Positions 56,170 to 64,000 of a DNA stretch of 64,000 bases are shown here, one piece after another. This DNA comes from Cobetia sp. cqz5-12 (GTDB lineage: Bacteria > Pseudomonadota > Gammaproteobacteria > Pseudomonadales > Halomonadaceae): positions 3,023,638 to 3,087,637 of the forward strand of contig NZ_CP044522.1 in NCBI RefSeq assembly GCF_016495405.1. Reading direction: 5' to 3'. The notes under the pieces were generated by a model. It made no database searches and was not told where the DNA came from. It saw only the letters and a program-made list of their open reading frames with translations. The translations under genes were made by a program, and so were the position numbers. Every line of letters begins with the position of its first letter. Position 1 is the stretch's first letter.

Positions 56170-56874
56170 TCAGAGTGCCAGCTCGCCACCCTTGGCCACG
56201 GCACGCTGAAAGGCCTCGCGCTGACGGATACGCGCCAGCCATTCCTGGATATTCGGATGATTCTTGAGCCCCTGGCGCGCATCGAGCGCCTGGATCGGGA
56301 AGCTCATCTGGATATCGGCACCGGTCAGCGAGTCACCGGCAAGCCACTGGCGATGCTCGAGACAGGTATCCATGTAGACGAGATGCGCCTTGATCTCCGG
56401 GCTGATGAAGCGGTCGTTGACCCCCTTGGCAAGCTTGCGTGCGATCGGGCGCACCAGCCACGGCACCGGCGGCTTGTCGAGGCGCGAGAATACCAGCCTG
56501 AGCATCAGCGGCAGCATCGCGGAGCCTTCGGCGAAGTGCAGCCAGAAGCGATAGTCACGCTCGGCCTGGCTGCCGGCGGGCGGGCGCAGATGGGCAGTGC
56601 TGCCGCTGCCCTGGCCGGCGTACAGATCGATCAGGTATTCGATGATGGCGCCGGACTCGGCGACCACCACCGGCTCGGCGTTCTCTCCCGCCAGCGTGGT
56701 GTCGGTGATGATCGGCGCCTTGCCCAGCGGGTGAATCTCCTTCAGCGCCTTGGGCGCGCGCATGCTGTTGCTGTCGCGGGCATAGGTCTGCAGACGGTAT
56801 TCAAGATTCAACTCTTCCAGCAGCCACAGGATGCGCTGCGAGCGCGAGTTTTCCAGATGGTGAACCGTGATCAT
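56170..56874 (-). CDS. Glutathione S-transferase
   Basis: A 234-aa cytosolic GST. The N-terminal thioredoxin-like domain begins MITVHHLENSRSQRILWLLEEL, with the active-site Ser/Asn region near residues 9-12, and carries the glutathione-binding AESGAIIEYLIDLYA near 72. The C-terminal helical domain has LTGADIQMSFPIQAL near 179. The stretch SRSQRILWLLEELNLEYRLQ resembles the bacterial GST type with 3-phenyl or unknown electrophile substrates; the true substrate is not known. A HlyU-like gene lies 51 bp upstream on the same strand. Confidence 0.92.
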   Translation of the reverse strand: MITVHHLENSRSQRILWLLEELNLEYRLQTYARDSNSMRAPKALKEIHPLGKAPIITDTTLAGENAEPVVVAESGAIIEYLIDLYAGQGSGSTAHLRPPAGSQAERDYRFWLHFAEGSAMLPLMLRLVFSRLDKPPVPWLVRPIARKLAKGVNDRFISPEIKAHLVYMDTCLEHRQWLAGDSLTGADIQMSFPIQALDARQGLKNHPNIQEWLARIRQREAFQRAVAKGGELAL

Positions 56875-56925
56875 GAGCGTGCTCCTGAAGGTGGGGGCAA
56901 TACGCAGCGGTCAGCTCCGGGGCGG

Positions 56926-57213
56926 TCAGCGCTCGAAGATGCTGTCACCCAGGTCATCGATGGTGCGCTTTGCCTTGAGCAGGGTCAGCTCCACGGCGCC
57001 CTCTTCGCCCGGCACGGTGTCGGAGCGCTCGAAACGGTGCTCCAGCATCTCGCCGTCTTCCACCGGCTTGCGAATCACGCCCGACACCCGGTATTGACCA
57101 TCGTGCTTCTGCGGCATCGCCACGATCAGATAGCCCTTGTATTCGGTGGCTTCCGGCTCCTTGACCGGCGCAGGCTCGCCTGCGGCAAACAGTTTCTTCA
57201 GCATACCCAGCAT
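56926..57213 (-). CDS. HlyU-family protein
   Basis: A 95-aa protein of the short HlyU family: MLGMLKKLFAAGEPAPVKEPEATEYKG at the start, then YLIVAMPQKHDGQYRVSG and LEHRFERSDTVPGEEGAVEL, a compact beta-rich fold. The start at 57213 has AGGAAG eight bases upstream; 57204 is an alternative. Despite the shared name it differs from the ArsR-type HlyU regulator of Vibrio, and its function is unclear. It may be co-transcribed with the GST gene. Confidence 0.8.
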   Translation of the reverse strand: MLGMLKKLFAAGEPAPVKEPEATEYKGYLIVAMPQKHDGQYRVSGVIRKPVEDGEMLEHRFERSDTVPGEEGAVELTLLKAKRTIDDLGDSIFER

Positions 57214-57408
57214 GAGACATCTTCCTTGGCCGGCCGCCATGACGGTCGCCGGCGATCTACGTGCAGAAATGACAATGAAAAGGGGCTTCTGTCAGCATCG
57301 CATGCACCCACGGGGGAGAAAAGCGCCCAGCAACGTCCCTGAGCGTCATGCGTGCCCTGGATGATCAGCACCTCATCAGACGAAAGCGCGCCCGGCTCCG
57401 GCCGGCGA

Positions 57409-57480
57409 CAGCGCGGCATCCGCAGCCGGACAGCGCGACATCGACAGCCTGACAACGTGGCACAGACAGCCGGATAGCAC
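57409..57480. repeat. Tandem array, 22-bp unit x 3.3
   Basis: Units at 57409, 57431 and 57453 follow CARCGYGRCATC-N3-CAGCC-KGA, with a partial fourth at 57475. It lies in the gap 57214-57561 between the HlyU-like gene and argG. Confidence 0.7.
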
Positions 57481-57527
57481 GACGCCGACCCCTATGGCAG
57501 CGAATGGCTGCAGCAGGGGCCGGCGTC
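57480..57527. terminator. Long hairpin after argG
   Basis: GACGCCGACCCCT (57481-57493) faces AGGGGCCGGCGTC (57515-57527) with one mismatch. No T-run follows, so termination is uncertain. It is 35 bp past the argG stop on the minus strand. Confidence 0.55.
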
Positions 57528-57561
57528 ATGGTGTTCCGAGATCAGGCTATCGGATCAGAGA

Positions 57562-58782
57562 TTACTCGATGCCACGTCCCTTGCTGGCCGCGATACGCAG
57601 GCGCAGGGAGTTCAGCTTGATGAAGCCGGCAGCATCTTTCTGGTCGTAGGCGCCCGCATCGTCTTCGAAGGTCGCGATGGAGGCGTCGAACAGCGAGTCT
57701 TCGGACTGACGGCCGACGACGATCACGTTGCCCTTGTAGAGCTTGAGACGCACGACGCCGTTGACGACCTTCTGGGACTCATCGATGGCCGCCTGCAGCA
57801 TGCGACGCTCCGGGCTCCACCAGTAGCCGTTGTACACCAGCTCGGCGTACTTCGGCATCATCTCGTCCTTCAGGTGAGCCGCTTCACGGTCCAGAGTGAT
57901 GGATTCGATGGCACGGTGAGCACGCATCATGATGGTGCCGCCCGGTGTTTCGTAGCAGCCACGCGACTTCATGCCGACGTAACGGTTCTCGACGATGTCG
58001 AGACGGCCGATGCCGTTGGCGCCGCCGACTTTGTTCAGGTACTCGAGCACTTCGTGAGCGGCCATTTCCTTGCCGTCGATGGCAGTGATGTCGCCCTTGG
58101 TGTAGGTCAGATCGATGTAGGTCGCGTCATTCGGCGCCTGCTCCGGGCTGACGCTCCAGCGCCACATCTCTTCTTCGCACTCGGTCCACGGGTCTTCCAG
58201 CACGCCACCTTCATAGGAGATGTGCAGAAGGTTCGCGTCCATGGAGTACGGAGACTTCTTCTTGTTCTTGGCGTAGTCGACTTCGATACCGTGCTGCTCG
58301 CAGTATTCCATCAACTTCTCGCGGGAGTTCAGGTCCCACTCACGCCACGGCGCGATGACCTGGATGCCCGGCTTCAGCGCGTAGGCGCCCAGCTCGAAAC
58401 GCACCTGGTCGTTGCCCTTGCCGGTCGCGCCGTGAGAGATGGCGTCGGCGCCGGTCTCGTTGGCGATCTCGACCAGACGACGCGCGATCAGCGGACGTGC
58501 GATGGAGGTGCCCAGCAGGTACTCGCCTTCATAGATGGCGTTGGCACGGAACATCGGGAAGACGTAATCGCGGACGAAGGTCTCGCGCAGGTCTTCGATG
58601 TAGATCTCCTTCACGCCGAGGGCTTCTGCCTTGGCACGCGCCGGCTCGACTTCCTCGCCCTGACCGAGGTCAGCTGTGAAAGTCACGACTTCACAGTTGT
58701 AGGTTTCCTGCAGCCACTTGACGATGACTGAAGTGTCCAGGCCGCCGGAGTAGGCGAGAACGACCTTTTGCACGTCGGACAT
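57562..58782 (-). CDS. argG: Argininosuccinate synthase
   Basis: Joins citrulline and aspartate with ATP in arginine synthesis. The start at 58782 ([20 protein letters not shown]), with AGGAG upstream, gives the standard 406 aa; the longer frame is spurious. The PP-loop AYSGGLDTS is at residues 10-18, then [20 protein letters not shown] near 43, [21 protein letters not shown] near 117 and SDCGXX-type citrulline site replaced by [17 protein letters not shown] near 265. It is divergent from rnt. argF lies 1.8 kb away, so two arginine genes are near but separate. Confidence 0.97.
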   Translation of the reverse strand: MSDVQKVVLAYSGGLDTSVIVKWLQETYNCEVVTFTADLGQGEEVEPARAKAEALGVKEIYIEDLRETFVRDYVFPMFRANAIYEGEYLLGTSIARPLIARRLVEIANETGADAISHGATGKGNDQVRFELGAYALKPGIQVIAPWREWDLNSREKLMEYCEQHGIEVDYAKNKKKSPYSMDANLLHISYEGGVLEDPWTECEEEMWRWSVSPEQAPNDATYIDLTYTKGDITAIDGKEMAAHEVLEYLNKVGGANGIGRLDIVENRYVGMKSRGCYETPGGTIMMRAHRAIESITLDREAAHLKDEMMPKYAELVYNGYWWSPERRMLQAAIDESQKVVNGVVRLKLYKGNVIVVGRQSEDSLFDASIATFEDDAGAYDQKDAAGFIKLNSLRLRIAASKGRGIE

Positions 58783-59094
58783 GCTTGACTCCTGAGTTGA
58801 TGCTTGTAGTTCCCGCGTACCACTGATGAACACCGTGGCCGCAGGTGGGGTTGGATCGCCCGGTCCAGACGAGCGAAGGCCGCGCAAGCGCAGCCGCTCA
58901 TCTACCCGAATCACGATGTGACGCCGATTATAGCGAGGCTGGCACCTCACCGATACTGCCAGGAGGGCCAGAGACACCCCGGCACGCGGCCAGCGCCGCG
59001 ACGCGCCCTTTTCGCCCTGCTACAATTGGCCACCTTGAGCGTCGGCAATATGCACGGCGCAGCACGAGATGCTATGACGGGATTGGAGATCTTG
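58783..59094. promoter_or_regulatory. Divergent argG/rnt promoter region
   Basis: A perfect minus-strand -10 TATAAT is at 58927-58932, pointing to argG with a leader of about 140 nt. A plus-strand TACAAT at 59021-59026 could serve rnt. Neither has a good -35. I found no clear ARG box. Confidence 0.45.
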
Positions 59095-59790
59095 ATGACC
59101 CAGGCGAGCGAGCGCACACAGATGGCACAGCGCTTCCGTGGCTTTCTGCCAGTGGTGGTCGACCTCGAGACGGGTGGTTTCAATGCCGCCGGTGATGCAC
59201 TGCTCGAGATCGCTGCCGTCACGCTGACCATGGACGACGATGGCAACATGGTGCCGGATGCGACCTATGCCTTCCACGTGGCCCCCTTCGAGGGCGCCAA
59301 CATCGAACAGTCGGCACTGGATTTCACCGGGATCGATCTCGACAACCCGGTGCGCAAGCAGGTCGCGGTGGCCGAGAATCAGGCGCTGGGCGAGATCTTC
59401 AGCCCGGTGCGCAAGGCCATCAAGGCGCACGGCTGCACACGTGCGGTGCTGGTCGGCCACAATGCGGCCTTCGATCAGGGCTTCCTGAACGCGGCGGTCG
59501 AGCGTTGCGGTATCAAGCGCAATCCGTTCCACCCGTTCTCGTGCTTCGATACCGCTTCGCTTGCGGGGCTGGTCTATGGCCAGACGGTACTGGCGCGCGC
59601 CTGCCGCGCCGCCGGCATCGAGTTCGACAACGCCTCCGCCCACTCGGCGCGTTATGACACCGAACGCACCGCGGAGCTGTTCTGCGCGATGGTCAACCGC
59701 TTCAAGGACCTGGGCGGCTGGGACCTGGCGATGAAGGAACAGGGCATGAATGATGAAGTGCCGGCCTCGCTCGATACGCCTGCGCCCTGA
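59095..59790 (+). CDS. rnt: Ribonuclease T
   Basis: A 3'-5' exoribonuclease that trims tRNA and other stable RNAs. The start at 59095 ([14 protein letters not shown]) has GGAG six bases upstream; earlier in-frame starts lack support. In 231 aa the DEDDh motifs are visible: [10 protein letters not shown] near residue 18 (Asp/Glu), [17 protein letters not shown] near 119 (Asp) and the ExoIII His/Asp in [16 protein letters not shown] near 182. Basic and Phe-rich patches fit RNase T. A terminator follows 28 bp after the stop. Confidence 0.95.
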   Translation: MTQASERTQMAQRFRGFLPVVVDLETGGFNAAGDALLEIAAVTLTMDDDGNMVPDATYAFHVAPFEGANIEQSALDFTGIDLDNPVRKQVAVAENQALGEIFSPVRKAIKAHGCTRAVLVGHNAAFDQGFLNAAVERCGIKRNPFHPFSCFDTASLAGLVYGQTVLARACRAAGIEFDNASAHSARYDTERTAELFCAMVNRFKDLGGWDLAMKEQGMNDEVPASLDTPAP

Positions 59791-59817
59791 CTGACGGATT
59801 TCTGACTGTCAGACACG

Positions 59818-59854
59818 AAAACGCCCCCGCAGCCAGGCTGCGGGGGCGTTTTTT
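59818..59854. terminator. Bidirectional terminator between rnt and grxD
   Basis: AAAACGCCCCCGCAG and CTGCGGGGGCGTTTTTT form a GC-rich stem with A- and T-runs on each side. It serves both convergent genes. Confidence 0.95.
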
Positions 59855-59902
59855 CTGAACGGAATTGTTCGGGTCAAATCGACTCCGATCAGAAGATACC
59901 GA

Positions 59903-60235
59903 TCACTCGGCTGACGCTTCCTGAGCGGCCTGCTTGATCAGCGGCTCCAGTTCGCCGTTCTGGTACATCTCGACCACGATGTCGCAACCGCCGACCAGTT
60001 CGCCGTTGACCCACAGCTGCGGGAAGGTCGGCCAGTTGGCGTATTTCGGCAGCTCGGCGCGGATGTCCGGGTTGTCGAGAATGTTGACGAAGGCGAAACG
60101 CTCGCCGCAGGACATGACGGCCTGCACGGTCTGCGCAGAGAAACCGCACTGCGGCAGCTGCGGAGTGCCCTTCATGTACAGGAGGATCGGGTTCTCGCCA
60201 ATCTGCTTTTCGATCGATTCGATGGTAGTGCTCAT
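59903..60235 (-). CDS. grxD: Monothiol glutaredoxin GrxD (Grx4 type)
   Basis: A 110-aa monothiol glutaredoxin for Fe-S cluster trafficking. The start is 60235 (MSTTIESIEKQI). The active site CGFS lies in GTPQLPQCGFSAQTVQAV at about 22-39, followed by the glutathione-binding WPTFPQLWVNGELVGGCDIV near 67. Size and motif exclude dithiol glutaredoxins. The 316-bp gap 60236-60551 to argF holds a small GGGGG/CCCCC hairpin near 60292-60318 and no recognised promoter. Confidence 0.96.
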   Translation of the reverse strand: MSTTIESIEKQIGENPILLYMKGTPQLPQCGFSAQTVQAVMSCGERFAFVNILDNPDIRAELPKYANWPTFPQLWVNGELVGGCDIVVEMYQNGELEPLIKQAAQEASAE

Positions 60236-60551
60236 GTGCAATCCTCGGACGGTGGGCGCAAGGCCCGTGAGTGTCATTCCCTCATTCTACTGGGGGTAAG
60301 CCATGAATTCAGCCCCCGATAGTGCCCGAGTTGTGGATTGCTGTCTGCAGCAGCGCGCATCGGCCCTGCAGCGCGCGCCATGGCCGCCTTGATAACGGCG
60401 TGAGCGTTGCACGCTCGTGCCGAGCTGGCTAGGATGGCTCTTTTGACAGGCAGCGCCATCCGGGCGCCGTGATCGTCGGCGACTTCCTTCCCTCCGACGC
60501 ATGGCGCCCTTTTCGATGGCGCTGCCCGAGACCCTGACAGGAGCCCGCTCG

Positions 60552-61469
60552 ATGGCCACCCGGCACTTTCTGACCCTGCTTGACCTTTCTCCGGAAGAAC
60601 TCGACTACCTCATCCAGCGCGCCATCACCATCAAGGATGGGCTGAAGAAGGAAGGTCCGGTCTATACGCCGTTCGCCAACCGCACCCTGGCGATGATCTT
60701 CGAGAAGTCCTCCACGCGTACCCGCGTGTCCTTCGAGACGGCCATGGCCCAGTTCGGTGGCCATGCGCTGTTCCTGTCGCCGCGCGACACCCAGCTGGGC
60801 CGTGGCGAGCCGATCGGCGACACCGCGCGCGTACTCTCCGAGATGGTCGATGGCGTGATGATCCGCACCTTCGCCCACTCCGACATCGAAGCCTTCGCCG
60901 ACGCCTCCAGCGTGCCGGTCATCAATGCACTGACCGATGACTATCATCCGTGCCAGCTGCTGGCCGACGTGATGACCTGGACCGAATGCCGCGGCTCCGT
61001 GAAGGGCAAGACAGCGGTCTGGATCGGCGATGGCAACAACATGTGCCATTCCTGGATCAACGCCGCGCGTCAGTTCGATTTCACTCTGCGCATCTGCTGC
61101 CCGGAAGGCTACGAGCCGGACAGCGAGATCGTCGCGGCGGCTGGCCAGCGCGTCAGCATCCATCGTGATCCGCAGGAAGCGGTCAAGGGTGCCGACCTGG
61201 TGACCACCGATGTCTGGGCCTCCATGGGCCAGGAAGAAGAGCAGCTCAAGCGTGAAGCCGACTTCGCCGGTTTCCAGGTCGATGAAGCCATGCTCGACAA
61301 GGCCGCCGACGACGTCATCTTCCTGCATTGCCTGCCGGCACACCGCGGCGAAGAGATCAGCATGGGTCTGCTGGATGACCCGCGCGCCGTCGTCTGGCAG
61401 GAAGCAGGCAACCGCCTGCACGCCCAGAAGGCACTGCTCGAGTTCCTGATGCTGGGTCGTCAGGACTGA
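60552..61469 (+). CDS. argF: Ornithine carbamoyltransferase
   Basis: Forms citrulline from ornithine and carbamoyl phosphate. The start at 60552 ([13 protein letters not shown]), with CAGGAG upstream, gives 305 aa. The carbamoyl-phosphate loop [11 protein letters not shown] is near residue 50, [21 protein letters not shown] near 110, [11 protein letters not shown] near 133, and the ornithine-binding [12 protein letters not shown] near 260. A GC-rich hairpin (61484-61511) without T-run follows. The next gene, an ABC ATPase, is 115 bp away. Confidence 0.97.
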   Translation: MATRHFLTLLDLSPEELDYLIQRAITIKDGLKKEGPVYTPFANRTLAMIFEKSSTRTRVSFETAMAQFGGHALFLSPRDTQLGRGEPIGDTARVLSEMVDGVMIRTFAHSDIEAFADASSVPVINALTDDYHPCQLLADVMTWTECRGSVKGKTAVWIGDGNNMCHSWINAARQFDFTLRICCPEGYEPDSEIVAAAGQRVSIHRDPQEAVKGADLVTTDVWASMGQEEEQLKREADFAGFQVDEAMLDKAADDVIFLHCLPAHRGEEISMGLLDDPRAVVWQEAGNRLHAQKALLEFLMLGRQD

Positions 61470-61584
61470 GATCGTCCTGCCTGGCGCCGCCTGCATCCAC
61501 GCAGGCGGCGCACGCGTATGCCCAAGCGAGACGGACACTCCTCTGCTCCGCTGCCTTCATCGCCATCCGGACTGACCTGCCATC

Positions 61585-62664
61585 ATGCAACCGCTCCTTC
61601 AGATCGATTCGCTGGAATGTCGCTACGACACCACCGTCGTGACCCGCGACATCAATTTCTCCCTCAACAAGGGTGACATTGCCTGCCTGCTCGGCCCATC
61701 CGGCTGCGGCAAGACTACGCTGCTGCGCGCGATTGCCGGCTTCGAACCGGTCGCGGTGGGCGAGATTCGTCTCGAAGGCGAGGTGCTGTCCAGCGCGACT
61801 CATCTGACCGCACCGGAGCAGCGCCATGTCGGCATGGTCTTTCAGGATTACGCGCTGTTTCCCCATCTGAGCGTGGCGGACAACGTGGCCTTCGGCGTGC
61901 GCCGCATGAGCCGCGAAGCGCGCAATGACAAGGTGACGGAGCTGCTGACGCTGGTCGGCCTCGCCCATCTCGGCGAGCGCTTCCCGCATGAGCTGTCCGG
62001 TGGCCAGCAGCAGCGCGTGGCCCTGGCACGTGCGCTGGCACCGGAGCCGCGCATTCTGCTGCTCGATGAGCCGTTCTCGAATCTGGACGTGGAGCTGCGT
62101 CGTCAGCTGAGCCAGGAGGTGCGGCGGATTCTCAAGCACCTCGGCATCAGCGCGGTGCTGGTCACCCATGATCAGAATGAGGCTTTCGCGATGGCCGACC
62201 AGATCGGTGTGATCCACGGCGGTCATCTGCAGCAGTGGGACACGCCGTTCAATCTGTATCACGAACCCGCCACGCGCTTCGTCGCCAACTTCATCGGCCA
62301 GGGCTATTTCATCCCCGGTACGCTGAAGGACAACGAATGCGTGAGCACGGAGCTGGGCGTGATTCGCGGCAACCGTGCCTATCCGTATGCACCCGACACG
62401 CCGGTGGATGTGCTGCTGCGCCCGGATGACCTGGTGTTGGCCGAAGGAGATTCGGAAGCCACCGACCTCAAGGCGCGTGTGCTCAGCGCGACCTTCGCCG
62501 GTACCAGCACCCTCTACCGGCTGGCGCTGCCTTCCGGGCGGGAAGTCGAGGCGGCCTTCAACAGCCATCACGACTATCAGCCCGGCGAGCAGGTCATGCT
62601 GCGCATCCAGGCCGACCATCTGATCCTCTTCGAGCGTGTCGAGGAGAGTGAAGCGGTGCTCTAG
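61585..62664 (+). CDS. FbpC/PotA-like ABC transporter ATPase (orphan)
   Basis: A 359-aa ATPase: Walker A GPSGCGKTTLLRAIAGFEP near residue 37, Q-loop GMVFQDYALFPHLSV near 83, signature SGGQQQRVALARALAPEP near 138, Walker B ILLLDEPFSNLD near 158, the His switch VLVTHDQNEAFAMAD, and a C-terminal TOBE domain from about 235. FbpC-type iron(III) importers are the closest match (FVANFIGQGYFIPG). No binding protein or permease gene is beside it, so it must serve proteins encoded elsewhere or beyond this locus. Confidence 0.88.
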   Translation: MQPLLQIDSLECRYDTTVVTRDINFSLNKGDIACLLGPSGCGKTTLLRAIAGFEPVAVGEIRLEGEVLSSATHLTAPEQRHVGMVFQDYALFPHLSVADNVAFGVRRMSREARNDKVTELLTLVGLAHLGERFPHELSGGQQQRVALARALAPEPRILLLDEPFSNLDVELRRQLSQEVRRILKHLGISAVLVTHDQNEAFAMADQIGVIHGGHLQQWDTPFNLYHEPATRFVANFIGQGYFIPGTLKDNECVSTELGVIRGNRAYPYAPDTPVDVLLRPDDLVLAEGDSEATDLKARVLSATFAGTSTLYRLALPSGREVEAAFNSHHDYQPGEQVMLRIQADHLILFERVEESEAVL

Positions 62665-62690
62665 CGCCCCACGCGCAGGATGATCGCCAG

Positions 62691-62732
62691 CCATGAAAAA
62701 ACGGCCTCCTTTCGGATGGCCGTTTTTTCATG
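62691..62732. terminator. Bidirectional terminator
   Basis: CCATGAAAAAACGGCC (62691-62706) and GGCCGTTTTTTCATGG (62717-62732) are perfect complements. It stands between the ABC ATPase and AraC genes. Confidence 0.95.
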
Positions 62733-62751
62733 GCCCGCTCGTGGCGTGTCG

Positions 62752-63624
62752 CTATTTGAACTGACTCCATTGCTTGGGCGACTGCCCGTACAGACGCTTG
62801 AATTCGCGACTGAATTGCGAGGAGCTGACATAGCCCACGGCCATGGCCGCCTCGCTGACGGTCTTGCCAGTGGCGATCTGCATGGCGGCGGTATTGAGGC
62901 GCATGGACTTCACGAACTGGATCGGCGACATCGTGGTCGCCTGCTTGAACTTGCGGTGGAAGACGGCGCGGCTCATGCCGACCCGCCCGGCCATGTCGTC
63001 AATGCTGACCGGCTCATCCAGGCGGCTGGAGAGGTAATCGATTACCCGCGCGATCTCATTGCCCACGCCGAAGGCGCGCCGCGCCGACTCCCCCGCCTCG
63101 CCCTTCAGGACGGCGTAGTAAAGCTCCCGCAGCCGCCCTTCTCCCAATATCGCCGCCTCGGCGGGACTCTGTGCCACCTGCAGCAGTCGCAACAAGGCAT
63201 CGCTGAAGGCGGCGTCCCAATGCGCCAGAGCAAGCCCCGGCGGTAGCGGACCCCTGCCCGGCTTGTGCACAAGCCCCGCGGCGCTTTCCATCTCGATGGC
63301 AAGCTCCGTCATCACCCGCGTGTCCAGCGAGAGGTAGACGCCCAATAGCGGTGTCTCTGGCGACGCCATGGGGGCGCCCGCCTCGACCGGCATCGAGATG
63401 GGACAGCACAGATACTGGCGGCTGTCATAGACATGCCGCTCGCCGTCCAGTATCGCCTCCTTGGCACCGCTGACGATCACCACCACGGCGGGCTCATAGA
63501 TGGCCGGCGCGCAGCGCACGGGCTCCGTCATGCGAAAGAGCTGCACGCCCTTCACTGCGGTCTCTCGAATGCCTTCCTCGTGGGCGAGGCTCGCCACGAG
63601 GCGTGTGATCTCTTGTCTGCTCAT
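62752..63624 (-). CDS. AraC-family regulator
   Basis: A 290-aa regulator with an N-terminal AraC_N cupin-like domain (about 20-160; EPAVVVIVSGAKEAILDGER) and a C-terminal double helix-turn-helix (about 190-290): VSIDDMAGRVGMSRAVFHRKF and VGYVSSSQFSREFKRLYG. It belongs to the subgroup often next to oxidoreductase genes it controls, but no target is near here. It is monocistronic and converges with the ABC ATPase gene. Confidence 0.92.
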   Translation of the reverse strand: MSRQEITRLVASLAHEEGIRETAVKGVQLFRMTEPVRCAPAIYEPAVVVIVSGAKEAILDGERHVYDSRQYLCCPISMPVEAGAPMASPETPLLGVYLSLDTRVMTELAIEMESAAGLVHKPGRGPLPPGLALAHWDAAFSDALLRLLQVAQSPAEAAILGEGRLRELYYAVLKGEAGESARRAFGVGNEIARVIDYLSSRLDEPVSIDDMAGRVGMSRAVFHRKFKQATTMSPIQFVKSMRLNTAAMQIATGKTVSEAAMAVGYVSSSQFSREFKRLYGQSPKQWSQFK

Positions 63625-63810
63625 GTCGCCAATCTAGCGCCAAGCCTGCCTCTCATCAATCCATTGAGATGATCAGGCAATTATTTTCAGACATTTCAGC
63701 CAATCATGAGCCTGGGTGAGATTTCTTGCCCATCTCCCTCAGCATTGGCAGACCCGAACACTGGCAGCTATATGGGTGAAATTGACAGGGACGAGCGGAA
63801 AGCCAAGCAC

Positions 63811-63845
63811 AAAAAAACGGCCACCCCGAAGGATGACCGCTTTTT
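63811..63845 (-). terminator. Terminator of the tRNA-Ala gene
   Basis: On the minus strand GCGGTCATCC-TTCG-GGGTGGCCG forms a stem with a mismatch, followed by seven T. It begins about 10 bp after the tRNA CCA. Confidence 0.8.
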
Positions 63846-63854
63846 CAAGAATTC

Positions 63855-63930
63855 TGGTGGAGCCTAGCGGGATCGAACCGCTGACCTCAACACTGCCAGT
63901 GTTGCGCTCTCCCAGCTGAGCTAAGGCCCC
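63855..63930 (-). tRNA. tRNA-Ala (anticodon GGC)
   Basis: The minus strand folds as a full 76-nt cloverleaf with encoded CCA. The acceptor GGGGCCT/AGGCTCC contains the G3-U70 pair that marks tRNA-Ala. The anticodon stem CAACA/TGTTG carries the loop CTGGCAG with anticodon GGC. The T loop GGTTCGATCC is canonical. Confidence 0.97.
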
Positions 63931-64000
63931 GAATCAGACTGTCATTTCGCATGTCACTTGCAGGCAAGAAACACGTGAAACCGAGACAGACTTGTCGTGA

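Noticed and set aside
60292..60320. ARG box near argF (TGAATTCA)
   Set aside because: ArgR sites have TGAAT and ATTCA separated by about four A/T bases. Here the halves abut, and the rest of the 18-bp pattern is missing.
63716..63919. Short plus-strand ORF over the tRNA
   Set aside because: It runs through the tRNA-Ala gene and its terminator and has no ribosome site.
63855..63930. Integration site in tRNA-Ala
   Set aside because: The tRNA is intact with no integrase gene or repeated 3' end nearby, and the AT-rich island is 17 kb away.

Overview
The window looks like chromosome of a high-GC, marine or halophilic gammaproteobacterium, most likely Halomonadaceae (Cobetia/Halomonas/Chromohalobacter type). 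This is inferred from three complete TRAP transporters, an osmoprotectant ABC importer, a liu leucine-degradation operon and the neighbouring argG, rnt, grxD and argF genes. No taxon marker was searched.

Region by region. 0-2.6 kb: an acyl-CoA synthetase cut by the window start, then a methyltransferase. 3.0-10.6 kb: 5-oxoprolinase genes pxpABC (minus), a VOC protein, a LysR regulator and TRAP importer 1 (plus). A 33-bp operator-like sequence lies exactly 99 bp before pxpA and again 99 bp before the TRAP binding-protein gene, so this is probably one pyroglutamate uptake and hydrolysis unit. 11-13.7 kb: a Gly/His-rich lipoprotein and a two-gene quaternary-amine ABC importer. 14.3-21.4 kb: liuABCDE behind a LiuR-type palindrome. 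21.7-24.5 kb: yjdM, a small secreted protein, an SDR and trxC.

24.7-51.1 kb reads as a C2-sulfonate locus. It has a GMC dehydrogenase followed by a YeiH-type exporter, divergent from TRAP importer 2 and an IclR regulator (isethionate type). Next come a universal stress protein, TRAP importer 3, a MocR regulator and a TauY/TauX-like pair (taurine type), and finally pta and xsc with a second IclR regulator. Taurine and isethionate would both give sulfoacetaldehyde; Xsc turns it into acetyl phosphate plus sulfite, and Pta makes acetyl-CoA. A 31-bp sequence shared by the MocR/TRAP and tauX upstream regions supports a common MocR operator. Within this locus lie a ThiO-like oxidase, cobS and cobT.

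44.6-46.97 kb is a strikingly AT-rich insert between convergent cobT and pta. It carries a SLATT membrane-protein gene, a YVDD reverse transcriptase gene and a 370-bp leader with a promoter and strong potential RNA structure. It looks like a defence-associated RT system with a candidate non-coding RNA and is the most unusual element here.

51-64 kb is ordinary chromosome: an EamA transporter, dihydroxyacetone kinase, a PAS-GGDEF cyclase, a GST, a HlyU-like protein, argG, rnt, grxD, argF, an orphan ABC ATPase, an AraC regulator and tRNA-Ala(GGC). Imperfect tandem arrays with 13-22 bp units recur in at least seven intergenic regions.
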